From the NCBI GenBank assembly GCA_937885815.1, contig CALABM010000253.1, positions 1 to 16,609 on the forward strand: 16,609 nt of DNA. The letters are read 5' to 3'. A program made the position numbers and the translations under genes. How positions within the stretch are numbered: the stretch's first letter is position 1; every line of letters starts with the position of its first letter. Source of the DNA: an uncultured Verrucomicrobiales bacterium (GTDB lineage Bacteria > Verrucomicrobiota > Verrucomicrobiia > Verrucomicrobiales > Akkermansiaceae). The notes under the pieces were generated by a model that made no database searches, was not told the DNA's origin, and worked only from the letters and a program-made list of their open reading frames with translations. Positions 7,267-15,173 of the stretch are shown here, piece by piece.

Positions 7267-8196
7267 TTATTGTTTTCTGAGGTTGAAAATGAAGCGGCTG
7301 ATGCCCGTAGGCAGTAATGAAAGCGCGAGCAGCGGGGCGAACTCGCGTATTTTTCCACCCTGCATCAGCCCGCGGAGGGCATAGGAACAAGCCGCCCGGG
7401 GGTCATCTGCTTCCAGCGCTACTACTCCGCGTATGCGGAACCAGCGGTGAATGTATTGTTTTAGGCCTACTGCCACGTGGGGATGCTGTTTCTGCAGGGT
7501 GAATAACTCATCTGCCACAGGATCATCGGCCCGTCGTCGTTGGCGGGCCTTGCTCATGGTGCTGCCGGACGGAGTGGAAACAAAGCGCGCACAGACGCGC
7601 CGACTGTATGCGATACGGTATTGACAGGCCAGCCTCGCCCAAGTGAGCAAATCTTCGCCAGAGCTGAGCCCTTCAGGAAAACCGCCTATGCTTTCCAGCG
7701 CCTTTTTCCGAATCATCACGCTGCTGGAGCAGATGGGAGGGTGCGAGCAGGCTGCTACCTCGAAGTAGTTGCTCATCACGCCGTCTTCGTCTGTGAACGG
7801 CAGTTTTCTGATTATGGTGGGACGCACGCTGCCGTCTTGCTGCTCGAACTCATAATTGCAGGCAAAAATATCGCAATCAGGGTATTTATCTGCCAGCTGT
7901 GCGAGGGTTTGCAGGCAGTCCGGTTCCCAGATGTCATCTGCATCCAGAAGTGCAATAAACTCATTCTGTGCCACTCTTATGCCTTGATTACGAGCTGCTG
8001 ATACGCCTTTGTTCGGCTGATGAATCAGCCGCAGTCGATTATCTTGGATGCTCTCCACTGCTTGGGGGCTACCGTCTGTGGAGCCATCATTCACCACTAT
8101 CAGTTCAAAGTGTGGATGGCTCTGCCGCAGGACGGACTGAAGGGTGGCGGTAATGTATGCCTTCTTGTTGTAAAGCGGTATAATGACTGAAATCAT
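7267..8196 (-). CDS. Glycosyltransferase family 2
   Basis: A GT-A-fold inverting glycosyltransferase of 309 residues, the only GT2 enzyme in the window. MISVIIPLYNKKAYITATLQ at the start is the family signature. It is followed by VVNDGSTDGS (34-43), GVSAARNQGI (64-73), the metal-binding LDADD motif (84-88; D85-x-D87) and a catalytic-base region around G180-E181-D182. The C-terminal 90 residues are basic and amphipathic, ending in a hydrophobic segment (about 286-305) that may hold it against the membrane. The frame extends upstream to an ATG at 8361 inside the polymerase gene, but the family signature begins exactly at the ATG at 8196, which overlaps the polymerase stop codon by 4 bases (ATGA). 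It transfers one sugar to the undecaprenyl-linked intermediate; donor unknown. Confidence 0.93.
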   Translation of the reverse strand: MISVIIPLYNKKAYITATLQSVLRQSHPHFELIVVNDGSTDGSPQAVESIQDNRLRLIHQPNKGVSAARNQGIRVAQNEFIALLDADDIWEPDCLQTLAQLADKYPDCDIFACNYEFEQQDGSVRPTIIRKLPFTDEDGVMSNYFEVAACSHPPICSSSVMIRKKALESIGGFPEGLSSGEDLLTWARLACQYRIAYSRRVCARFVSTPSGSTMSKARQRRRADDPVADELFTLQKQHPHVAVGLKQYIHRWFRIRGVVALEADDPRAACSYALRGLMQGGKIREFAPLLALSLLPTGISRFIFNLRKQ

Positions 8197-9485
8197 AAGC
8201 GTGAGGAAGAATGAGATTTGAGCAGGCCGAGCATCATGCCGTAAAAGCCGAAGGGATAGGAGAGGGTACACATGGAATAGTTCACGACGTTGTCCGAATA
8301 CATAGCGGTCGCTACGCCCACCAGCGAGGAGCCGGCCGTGATGGCACATAGCTTCACCCACGGATTTTTATGCCGCGCGTAAATGCGGAAGGAATGCAGC
8401 ACCATTAGCAGAATGGAGCCGTAATACAGGCAAAGCGCTACTATGCCATTGTCACACTTCATCTGAACCATGTCGCTGTGCATAACCTGCAGGCCACCAA
8501 AGAGTCTGTGGGTGTAAAAGTGCTGCTGCGTGGCGCCTGTGCCGCTACCTGCGAGCTCGTGGCCTATGTAGAAGTGCTTCTCAAAATAATCCCACATAGC
8601 AAATCGGGCGTTACTTTCGATATCTTGCTGATTCACTTCCCCGGCCAGAAAATCCGTGAGGGTGATGTCGGCGTCGCGGAACATTTTGTTTCTGATTGCC
8701 GGAATGTAAAAGACTGAACTCACTCCCAGAATGAAGAGCAGAACGATGATGGGCAGGGCTTTCAGCCGATAGCGGAAGAGGGCAAATACCATGAGCGCTA
8801 CCAGAGAGCCCATGATGCTGGTGCGGTACACCCACAGCAGACAGGGGAGCAGAAAAAGGGCGCTGAAAAATAAATCACGCGGGCGTTTGAGGCAGCAGAA
8901 GAGGGCCAGCGAGAACATGCTGATAGTGATGTAGTTAATGGCGCGTGCTGTGCCATACCAGAATACACCCGGTAGCAGCAGATGCTCAGCTGTGCTCAGC
9001 CAGATGACGAGGGCCACCAGAGCCACGATTCGGGCACCCAGCGCGGATTTCAACATTACCTCCTCGTGGCGCACCACGGCTGAAGCGGTCAGCAGTATCA
9101 GAAGAGGGTACAGGTACTTGAGGATAACTCGGAACCCGTAAAATGCCGAGGGGCTGTATATGCAGCCGATTATCAGCCAGAGCATGAAAACAAGGTACAG
9201 TTGAACGGGTGCTGGTATGGAGGGGCGCCCGGCTGCCTTTGCCAGAGCCATGAGGCAGAGTACTTCCAGAAAAAGCAGGCGCACAGCCATCAAATCCAAC
9301 CCGGCAGGAGCCGAAAGAGCCAGTAGCCCGGTGGAGAACAGCAGCACCCAGAATATCTCCGTCCCATTGAAGCTCAATCGTTTTTTCTTTAGCAGAGGAT
9401 GTTGAACATCTGTGCTGCTGCTATGGAGAAACAGCAGTAGCATCAGCGAGAGTATTACAAAGTATAGGTAGTTCAGCGCATACAT
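8193..9485 (-). CDS. wzy: Wzy-like polysaccharide polymerase (O-antigen ligase/polymerase family)
   Basis: A 430-residue integral membrane protein with ten or more hydrophobic segments, for example residues 4-21, 44-60, 91-111, 120-140, and near 245-263. A long hydrophilic loop of about 100 residues (roughly 265-360) sits in the second half, followed by two to three further helices. That arrangement, with an F-A-M-W and later an M-H-S-D motif before a G-containing helix in the loop region, is typical of the O-antigen ligase/Wzy_C family. Standing among Wzx and glycosyltransferase genes with no separate ligase, it is best read as the polymerase that joins flipped repeat units in the periplasm. 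Sequence is poorly conserved in this family, so the call rests on topology and context. Start ATG 9485 overlaps the preceding gene by 13 bases. Ligase function cannot be excluded. Confidence 0.82.
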   Translation of the reverse strand: MYALNYLYFVILSLMLLLFLHSSSTDVQHPLLKKKRLSFNGTEIFWVLLFSTGLLALSAPAGLDLMAVRLLFLEVLCLMALAKAAGRPSIPAPVQLYLVFMLWLIIGCIYSPSAFYGFRVILKYLYPLLILLTASAVVRHEEVMLKSALGARIVALVALVIWLSTAEHLLLPGVFWYGTARAINYITISMFSLALFCCLKRPRDLFFSALFLLPCLLWVYRTSIMGSLVALMVFALFRYRLKALPIIVLLFILGVSSVFYIPAIRNKMFRDADITLTDFLAGEVNQQDIESNARFAMWDYFEKHFYIGHELAGSGTGATQQHFYTHRLFGGLQVMHSDMVQMKCDNGIVALCLYYGSILLMVLHSFRIYARHKNPWVKLCAITAGSSLVGVATAMYSDNVVNYSMCTLSYPFGFYGMMLGLLKSHSSSRL

Positions 9486-10600
9486 AAAACTTGCTTGTAA
9501 AGATGGGCTGTTAATTCCTCATATCGCTCGTTGCTGAATTGTTCTGCTCGGTTCAGTGCCCCGCGTGAGAGCTTTTTCCAGTGCTCTTCATCCTGAAGAA
9601 TGCGCAGAGTGGCCGCTGCGAGTGATGGGATATCCCCCGGCTCGCACAATTCTCCGCATTCGCCGGCTTCCACCAGCTCCGGTAGTCCGCCCACGCGGCT
9701 TGCAACCACGGGGCATGCTCTGGCCATAGCTTCCAACGCGCTCAGCCCGAAGCCCTCACTGAGGGACGGCATCCATAGTAGCGAAAGTCTATCATAGTAG
9801 GTGCTCAGTTCCTCCGGAGCTCGACGCCCGGCCCATTCTACGCTATTTTCTACACCGAGTTGCGCGGCCTGTTTTTTCATGTGAGGCGTGAGGCTGCCGT
9901 CTCCCACAATGAGAAGTTGCACATGAGGCAATTCTTTGAGCACCAAGGCAAATGCCGGAAGGACAAGCTCCATGCCCTTGATGCCTTCCATGCGGCTCAC
10001 CACGCCTATGACGGGGCTTGCCGGCAGCTCTGAGCGTGGTGATGTGGCGAGTCGTAAGTGAGCGGGCAGGGCGTTGTATAGGGTGGTGTGGCTGTGGCGA
10101 GGCAGCTTATGCTCTGGGGTGAAGCGGCATGAGCTGCCGAAGAATTCCTCCTCTGCGCGGGTGGTGATGCAGGTGAACACATCCGCCACATGCTTGCGGA
10201 TGAAGCGCAGCAGGCGCAGCGAGCGGTAAATGCGGGCGTCCGTATGCGCTGTGGCTATGATGTGCGGAACACCCAGCAGCCTGAGCAGCAGGCAAGGAAG
10301 GGCTCCCGGTGCCATGTATTGCACATGGGCCACATCCGGGTGGTACTTCAGAACGCATTCTCTGAGCTTGCTGTACAGAAAAAGCACGCGGTCGGAACCG
10401 GTCTTTCTCTCCCCCATAGGGCTAAATAATTCCACCTCGCTACCTGCCGACCGATAGCGGTTGACGATATCCGGACTGTGCTCGAAGTAACAGGCTGTGA
10501 TGACGCGGTGACCTCGGCTCACCAGCGCTCGCACCAGACTGAGAGTCTGGAGTTCCGTGCCACCTATCAGCAGACAGGGTATGCAGATGAGTATCGTCAT
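9473..10600 (-). CDS. Glycosyltransferase family 4
   Basis: A GT-B retaining glycosyltransferase of 375 residues. The first domain begins ILICIPCLLIGGTELQTLSL (3-22), where GGTE is the usual glycine turn of this subgroup, and includes HVQYMAPG (92-99) and TAHTDARIY (117-125). The donor domain opens with IGVVSRMEGIKG (198-209) and has LLIVGDGSL (229-237). The catalytic motif is SEGFGLSALEAMARACPVVAS (281-301), with E282 and E290 as the EX7E pair, followed by RVGGLPELVE (302-311). The frame reaches back to an ATG at 10633, but 10600 starts the domain and overlaps the previous stop by 4 bases (ATGA), so it is preferred. It would add one sugar to the lipid-linked repeat unit; donor and linkage cannot be read. 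No unusual features. Confidence 0.92.
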   Translation of the reverse strand: MTILICIPCLLIGGTELQTLSLVRALVSRGHRVITACYFEHSPDIVNRYRSAGSEVELFSPMGERKTGSDRVLFLYSKLRECVLKYHPDVAHVQYMAPGALPCLLLRLLGVPHIIATAHTDARIYRSLRLLRFIRKHVADVFTCITTRAEEEFFGSSCRFTPEHKLPRHSHTTLYNALPAHLRLATSPRSELPASPVIGVVSRMEGIKGMELVLPAFALVLKELPHVQLLIVGDGSLTPHMKKQAAQLGVENSVEWAGRRAPEELSTYYDRLSLLWMPSLSEGFGLSALEAMARACPVVASRVGGLPELVEAGECGELCEPGDIPSLAAATLRILQDEEHWKKLSRGALNRAEQFSNERYEELTAHLYKQVLCMR

Positions 10601-11745
10601 ACAGGTATTCCCAGTGCATTGCAGTATGAGCAAATCGTTTTGCTGGCTGTGTGTTCCCAGCGGAATCGATTGGCTTGGGTGAGCCCGAGCCGGCTGTGAT
10701 AAGCGGTTGGTATGAAGCCGTCATCGAGTTGTCTCATTATGAGAGGCAGGGAACGGCTGATGGGTTCATCTATGTAGATGGCGGCGTTACCTCCCACTTC
10801 TTCCAGTGAGCTGTTGCGGCAGGTCACTACCGGAGTTCCGCAGGCCATGGCCTCCGCAATCGGCAGCCCGAAGCCTTCGTATGAGGATGGCGTGAAGGCC
10901 GCTGATGCTCCCTGATAGAGCAAGCGTAAATCCGCTTCTTCCACACGGTTAAGAAAATGAATGCGGTGCTCGCAGTTACTTTCAGCCACTTCAGATAGTA
11001 GTTTCACCGGTGGATCTTCCCATACAAGCACTAGCTCATGGTGCAGGGGGCGCTCCGCCGCTAACTCCAGATAGGCGCGCACGAGTGCATCCGTACGCTT
11101 TCGGCCCGCATTGCAGGAAATGCTCACAAAGTAGGGCTTTGAGATGCGGTAGCGCCAAGCAAGCTCATTGCGTACGGCTTTTTTATTATCAGTGGGATAA
11201 AAGATATCATGCCTGATTCCCCAGGGGATGACATCGATGGGGGGCGTTTCATTCTGCAGCATGGCGCGTATATCGTTGGCCGAGTGCTCGGAGCAGGTAA
11301 TGATGCGGCGGCAACGCTTCAGGAATGCGGGCGCGTTCCGGCGGAGTTCTTCGTGGCCTGCACCTTCTTCTGCCATTTTCATGAAGATGGCATCATGTAG
11401 CGTAACGATGCAGGACTCGTTGTGGTTCACATGGGCAAAATTGTGAGGAATATGCAGCAGACTATGTCTACAGAGCCAGCGCTGAACCGGTGTGCGGGAA
11501 AGTAGCCTGTTCCAGAAATCACGGTTGGGGAGGTACATGTGGTGTTCCTCCAGCCCGCTGTGCAGCTGGGCCGCTCCTATTCCCTTCATATTCTGAGCCG
11601 TAAGGGCGAGCTCCACCGGGGCATCCTCCAGTTTGCTGAGGGACTTCACCAGCTCGAGCGTGGTGCGGCTAATTCCGCTCATTTTTCCCTGAGCGAAGCA
11701 GGGAACAACGGAATTGACGTCAATGAGGACTTTTTTTCTTTTCAT
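10597..11745 (-). CDS. Glycosyltransferase family 4
   Basis: A GT-B retaining glycosyltransferase of 382 residues. The N-terminus VLIDVNSV (6-13) and the loop GKMSGISRTTLEL (20-32) are typical of a GT4 subgroup frequent in capsule and O-antigen loci. The hinge is VIPWGIRHDIF (172-182). The catalytic stretch YEGFGLPIAEAMACGTPVVT (289-308) holds E290 and E298 (EX7E), followed by SSLEEVGGNAAIYID (312-326), which is characteristic of this subgroup. The open frame extends to 12081, but the extra 112 residues lie inside the upstream gene and look like an out-of-frame translation. The ATG at 11745 gives a 26-base overlap with that gene. A run of seven A falls within codons 3-5, where slippage could occur. 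It adds one sugar to the repeat unit. Confidence 0.9.
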   Translation of the reverse strand: MKRKKVLIDVNSVVPCFAQGKMSGISRTTLELVKSLSKLEDAPVELALTAQNMKGIGAAQLHSGLEEHHMYLPNRDFWNRLLSRTPVQRWLCRHSLLHIPHNFAHVNHNESCIVTLHDAIFMKMAEEGAGHEELRRNAPAFLKRCRRIITCSEHSANDIRAMLQNETPPIDVIPWGIRHDIFYPTDNKKAVRNELAWRYRISKPYFVSISCNAGRKRTDALVRAYLELAAERPLHHELVLVWEDPPVKLLSEVAESNCEHRIHFLNRVEEADLRLLYQGASAAFTPSSYEGFGLPIAEAMACGTPVVTCRNSSLEEVGGNAAIYIDEPISRSLPLIMRQLDDGFIPTAYHSRLGLTQANRFRWEHTASKTICSYCNALGIPV

Positions 11746-12994
11746 CTTGAATGATACGGTGATACAGTTTGCAGAGTTGCTCAGCATGTTGGGGAAAAGT
11801 ACTGCTGATATGACAAGCGGGGCTGTTGAGTGGGGGTGCCTCCAGAATACGCTGTATGGCAGCGGCCAGCTCCGGCACGGAGTTAGGCTCCACCAGCCAG
11901 CCATTCTGCCCATCTTGCACCTGCATTTCAGCGCCGCCGCAGCGGGTGGCCAGCACCCATTTCCCGGCGGCGAGCGCCTCGGCCATGTCCAGTCCGAACA
12001 CTTCCATGCTGATGGCGGGATGCACCAAAATGTGGCATTTCTGTGTAAGCTCATCCAGCTTATCTTCAGCCTGTGGCCCATGCCAGTAAATGTGTGGAAG
12101 GTGGATGTATTGCCTCAGCAGTTCGAATTGATAGCGCTGTTCCTTGCGAGTGACGGCGCCTCCGAAAATGTGCAGCTCAGCCGTGGATGACCCAAGTTTT
12201 GCGAAGGCTTCCAACAGTACGTGGAGGCCTTTTTCGCGGCAGATTCGCCCCACAAAGTAGAAGCGCAGACATGTGTCCGCCCCTGCGGGATAGCAGCCAT
12301 CTTTCTGCCTTGGTGCGCCGTGTGGCAGTACCGTTAGCCTGTTTTGGGGGAGCCCATTACGGCGCAGAGTATCAGCCATGGCTGCAGATGGCGCGATGAC
12401 TTGGCTACTGCACCGGCTGATGCACAGCCACTCACGGCGTTTGTGGTAAATCTGCTGTGCGGCATGCACAATAGGCGTGATGAACGGAATAAATGGAAGC
12501 TTTTCGGCCACAATGCCTAGCATGCGGTACAATGATGGCGGTATATGCCGGCAGAGTTGGTTGAGCCTGCGGCCCCCCTTGATATTGCAGAGTACGCAGC
12601 GCAGGCAGTTTCGGTGGGATGCATGAGAGCGGCAGATGTGGTTGTCTTCATTCAGAAGGGCTCCTGTGGGGCAGATGATGCCACCATGGTGAGCTGTTAC
12701 GACACAAGGGATGCCCTCTGCTTTGCAAGCGCGAGCGGTGGCTGCTTTGATGCCGTGTGCATGTACGATATCTGGCCGCAGCTTTCGCAGCAGTTGCCGC
12801 AGTTCATCCTCCGCATGTTCTGCGGAGAGGCCGAATACGCCTGCTTCCGCTGCGGTGGATTTGTTCAGTGCTGCTGCAATGTGAAGGTTAACTTCCGGCT
12901 GTCCGGCCATGGCCTCAGCCAAGCGGCGCACATATATCTGCCCGCCGCCGTAGGTGGCTGAGAATGGGCCGGCGATGGTGAGTAGCACGTTCAT
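11720..12994 (-). CDS. Glycosyltransferase family 4 with cysteine-rich insert
   Basis: A GT-B retaining glycosyltransferase of 424 residues, the longest transferase in the window. The N-terminus LTIAGPFSATYGGGQIYVRRL (5-25) carries the glycine loop; HAHGIKA (78-84) and TAHHGGIICPTGALL (100-114) follow. Residues 108-148 form a cysteine-rich insert (C108, C121, C130, C133, C136, C148) in the acceptor domain. Similar inserts occur in other GT4 enzymes and could bind a metal, though that is inference. The donor domain opens with FYFVGRICREKG (245-256). The EX7E pair is E331 and E339 in SMEVFGLDMAEALAAGKWVLA, followed by CGGAEMQV. The start at 12994 overlaps the previous stop by 4 bases (ATGA). 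The sugar transferred is unknown. Confidence 0.92.
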   Translation of the reverse strand: MNVLLTIAGPFSATYGGGQIYVRRLAEAMAGQPEVNLHIAAALNKSTAAEAGVFGLSAEHAEDELRQLLRKLRPDIVHAHGIKAATARACKAEGIPCVVTAHHGGIICPTGALLNEDNHICRSHASHRNCLRCVLCNIKGGRRLNQLCRHIPPSLYRMLGIVAEKLPFIPFITPIVHAAQQIYHKRREWLCISRCSSQVIAPSAAMADTLRRNGLPQNRLTVLPHGAPRQKDGCYPAGADTCLRFYFVGRICREKGLHVLLEAFAKLGSSTAELHIFGGAVTRKEQRYQFELLRQYIHLPHIYWHGPQAEDKLDELTQKCHILVHPAISMEVFGLDMAEALAAGKWVLATRCGGAEMQVQDGQNGWLVEPNSVPELAAAIQRILEAPPLNSPACHISSTFPQHAEQLCKLYHRIIQDEKKKSPH

Positions 12995-13725
12995 ATGCGG
13001 TGGGAATGGCGGAGTTCCATGCTAAGGATGCCGGGTAGATGACGGATGATACCGCAGCAGCGCCGGAATTGCTTTCCCGGTTCTGTCAGCAGGCGCCACA
13101 GAAATTCCAGACGCAGCTGCACCAGTGCCTTGGGCGCACGGCGCACATGCCCACTGTAGAAGTTGAAAGCTGCGCCCACTCCCAGCATGACGCCTCGCGT
13201 GAGGTGGCTGCTCAGCTTTTCCATGAAGCGCTCCTGCTTGGGGGCTCCCAGAGCCACCCATATGATGTCCACCTTCTCACGCTCCAAATCTGCAGCGATG
13301 CTCGGATAATCAAAATCCACCACGTTACAAAACGGTAAGGCGCGGAAGGGCATGCTGAGTACGCCGGGATTCCACTGCTGTATATTCTGGCGCAGGTCGG
13401 TGAGTGTTGCTTCATCCGTGCCGAGGAAAGCCATGCGATATTCTCCACTGCTGACAATGTCTCTGAATATCTGAGCGCCACAGTATTGAGCGCGGCTGAT
13501 GCCGTATAGCTTCCTCAGGTAAAATGGCACCCACGAGCTATCGCAAATGGCGAAGAGGCTTCGGTTTATAGTGTTACGGAAGCTTGCATCGCTGTGAACG
13601 CGGGCGAGGACGTTGCCGTCTGCCACGGCAATGAAGCCTGTGCGCCTTTCCTGAATTTGGCGGCGAATAGCTGCCAGCACGGCCTCGCGATTAAACTCAA
13701 AACGTATCTGAAAATAGGTCTCCAT
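12991..13725 (-). CDS. WecG/TagA/CpsF family glycosyltransferase (GT26)
   Basis: A 244-residue enzyme of family GT26, whose members (WecG, TagA) transfer a sugar such as N-acetylmannosamine or its uronic acid to an undecaprenyl-diphosphate sugar. It usually makes the first addition after priming. Family features are a conserved N-terminal ADGNVLA (35-41) with N38, an aspartate-containing CDSSWVP (61-67; D62 aligns with the catalytic aspartate region), YCGAQIF (81-87), WVALGAPKQERFM (156-168) and GVGAAFNFYSGHVRRAP (182-198). The C-terminus LEFLWRLLTEPGKQFRR (206-222) matches the appendage thought to bring these enzymes to the membrane. Length is normal. The start at 13725 lies 9 bases after the priming-transferase stop, and this adjacency supports a role as second enzyme in the pathway. 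The donor is inferred only from the family. Confidence 0.93.
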   Translation of the reverse strand: METYFQIRFEFNREAVLAAIRRQIQERRTGFIAVADGNVLARVHSDASFRNTINRSLFAICDSSWVPFYLRKLYGISRAQYCGAQIFRDIVSSGEYRMAFLGTDEATLTDLRQNIQQWNPGVLSMPFRALPFCNVVDFDYPSIAADLEREKVDIIWVALGAPKQERFMEKLSSHLTRGVMLGVGAAFNFYSGHVRRAPKALVQLRLEFLWRLLTEPGKQFRRCCGIIRHLPGILSMELRHSHRI

Positions 13726-13734
13726 GGTAATGTA

Positions 13735-14379
13735 TTAAGCTGCTTTGTTTGAGCTTTTTCGGGGATTGATTCCTTCACAGATGATGATTTTGTAGAACGT
13801 GCGCAGCAGTATGCTCAGATCCAGCCCGGGGCTCATGGCTCGCGTGTACAGCAGATCGTACCACATGCGGCGGCGGAAGCTGATGTGGTTCCGCCCGTGT
13901 ACCTGCGCCAGCCCTGAAATCCCTGGCCGCACGCTCATGCGGTGCTGGCAGACTCGGGAATCGAAATACGCCATCTGGGGCGCTATCCAAGGCCTTGGCC
14001 CGATGAGGGACATGTCACCCAGCAGCACATTGATGAGTTCCGGCAGCTCATCCAGTGAGGTGGAGCGCAGAATGGCTCCGATTCGCGTGGTGCGCTCGGC
14101 ATCGGGAAGCAGCTTGCCCTGTGTATCACGAGCGTCAGTCATGGTGCGGAATTTAATGATGTTGAATGGCTTGCAGTTATGTCCCACGCGCTGTTGCAGA
14201 AAGAAGGGATTGCCCTCTTGAAAGAGGAGAAGTAGCAGAATGATGAGGGCCAGCAGCGGCGTGAGCAGCAGCAGGGCTATAAGTGCGAGGGTGACATCGA
14301 TGAGGCGTTTGCCAAGTCGTGCGTACAATCCGGAGTGGGCTCGCTTGTACTGGGGGCGTAGTTGATTTGTGATTTCCAT
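13735..14379 (-). CDS. Undecaprenyl-phosphate sugar phosphotransferase (priming transferase, PglC/WcaJ type)
   Basis: A 214-residue bacterial sugar transferase (monotopic phosphoglycosyl transferase). It starts the pathway by moving a sugar-1-phosphate from a nucleotide sugar onto undecaprenyl phosphate at the inner face of the membrane. Residues 22-29 (LGKRLIDV) precede a single hydrophobic re-entrant segment (about 29-53). Then come NPFFLQQRVG (57-66), IIKFRTMTDA (74-83), the catalytic Asp-Glu dyad D110-E111 in TSLDELPEL, GDMSLIGPRP (121-130) and RPGISGLAQVHGRN (151-164). It is the short form lacking the extra N-terminal transmembrane domain of WcaJ/WbaP. The start ATG at 14379 follows a 33-base gap, the longest between genes here, in which I see no promoter or ribosome binding motif. 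The sugar could be a glucose, galactose or an acetamido sugar. Confidence 0.94.
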   Translation of the reverse strand: MEITNQLRPQYKRAHSGLYARLGKRLIDVTLALIALLLLTPLLALIILLLLLFQEGNPFFLQQRVGHNCKPFNIIKFRTMTDARDTQGKLLPDAERTTRIGAILRSTSLDELPELINVLLGDMSLIGPRPWIAPQMAYFDSRVCQHRMSVRPGISGLAQVHGRNHISFRRRMWYDLLYTRAMSPGLDLSILLRTFYKIIICEGINPRKSSNKAA

Positions 14380-14412
14380 ATGAGTGTGTAGGGTAGTTTG
14401 AGAGGGGGACGC

Positions 14413-15168
14413 CTAGAGTTGGGCGGCTATGCGCCGGAGCATGTCGGCAGAATGGGTATCAGTCCCCCACGCGTTGTAGAGCCCCCGGTTTTTGAGGGAG
14501 AGCGCGAGGTATTGAGTTTCTTTGCCATACATTCCGGTGAGTGAGCCGAGGTTTCCCTGAAAGTGAATGCCATTTTCATGCAGCTCTATCAGTTCACTTT
14601 CAGTGAGTAGGGCGTGATATCGCTCCGGGTGAGCGAGCAGAGGAATGAAGCCGGCACTGCGCACGGAATCCAGCATATCGCGCCAGTTGTCCGGCAGGAG
14701 GTACTGCGGCAGCTCGATGAGAAGATATTGCCTAGCAGAGAACTCGCTGGCCTGGTTTACAAGTGGCTCAGGTATGCCCAGTAGCTGCTTGGGTGTGGCA
14801 AGGTGCTTCAGGAAGGTTCTGTCCAGCATATATTCAGCCGCGAGGTACAGCCCGAAGCTCTCGGTCGGGGCTTCTGCTTCCGCAGCAGTAAGTTCCGTGA
14901 TGGCAAGCCCATCCACCCGCGCGGCTTGCAGCAGGGTGTTGAAGCCGGTGCGCAGCGAGTAGCGCGTATTGTGCGGATAGGTACTGCTGATGTGAGGGGT
15001 ACAGACTGCTCCTCGCAGGCCCTGCTGCTTCATGAAGCGGATAATCTCCAGCGAATCGCTGATGTGGCGGGCGCCATCATCTGCTTCCGGGAGCAGGTGG
15101 CAGTGCAGGTCTATACCAGAGGGCAGATTCACCCTCAGCATGGTGGTTCTTTTGGTGCGGAAAAACAT
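14413..15168 (-). CDS. PHP-family protein-tyrosine phosphatase (CpsB/YwqE/Wzb-function)
   Basis: A 251-residue metal-dependent phosphatase of the PHP superfamily that removes phosphate from the partner tyrosine autokinase. Metal ligands are recognisable: DLHCHLLPEADDG (20-32; H22, H24, D30/D31), CTPHI (56-60; H59), AAEYMLD (110-116; E112), PLLAHPERY (176-184; H180) and WGTDTHS (234-240; D237, H239). FQGNLGSLTGMYG (203-215) is also typical of CpsB/YwqE proteins. It is distinct from the low-molecular-weight cysteine phosphatases (Wzb) usually paired with fused kinases in Proteobacteria. It begins 5 bases after the kinase stop, supporting a kinase/phosphatase pair acting on chain length and export. 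The start ATG at 15168 is used; the Met at 15141 (residue 10) would be an alternative nearer to the domain start. Cytoplasmic; no signal peptide. Confidence 0.94.
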   Translation of the reverse strand: MFFRTKRTTMLRVNLPSGIDLHCHLLPEADDGARHISDSLEIIRFMKQQGLRGAVCTPHISSTYPHNTRYSLRTGFNTLLQAARVDGLAITELTAAEAEAPTESFGLYLAAEYMLDRTFLKHLATPKQLLGIPEPLVNQASEFSARQYLLIELPQYLLPDNWRDMLDSVRSAGFIPLLAHPERYHALLTESELIELHENGIHFQGNLGSLTGMYGKETQYLALSLKNRGLYNAWGTDTHSADMLRRIAAQL

Positions 15169-15173
15169 GGGGG

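Noticed and set aside
7540..8001. Plus-strand open frame of 153 codons
   Set aside because: It is antisense to the GT2 gene, which has complete catalytic motifs; no start context or recognisable domain on the plus strand.
8197..8361. N-terminal extension of the GT2 gene
   Set aside because: The GT2 signature begins exactly at the Met at 8196, which gives the ATGA overlap seen at other junctions here; the extension lies within the polymerase gene.
11746..12081. N-terminal extension of the GT4 at 10597-11745
   Set aside because: The extra 112 residues overlap the upstream GT4 and are Trp/Pro/Cys rich with no GT4 resemblance; the conserved N-terminal strand starts at the 11745 ATG.
14380..14412. 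Possible internal promoter in the longest gap between genes
   Set aside because: Only 33 bases, with no recognisable -10/-35 pair, operator or hairpin.
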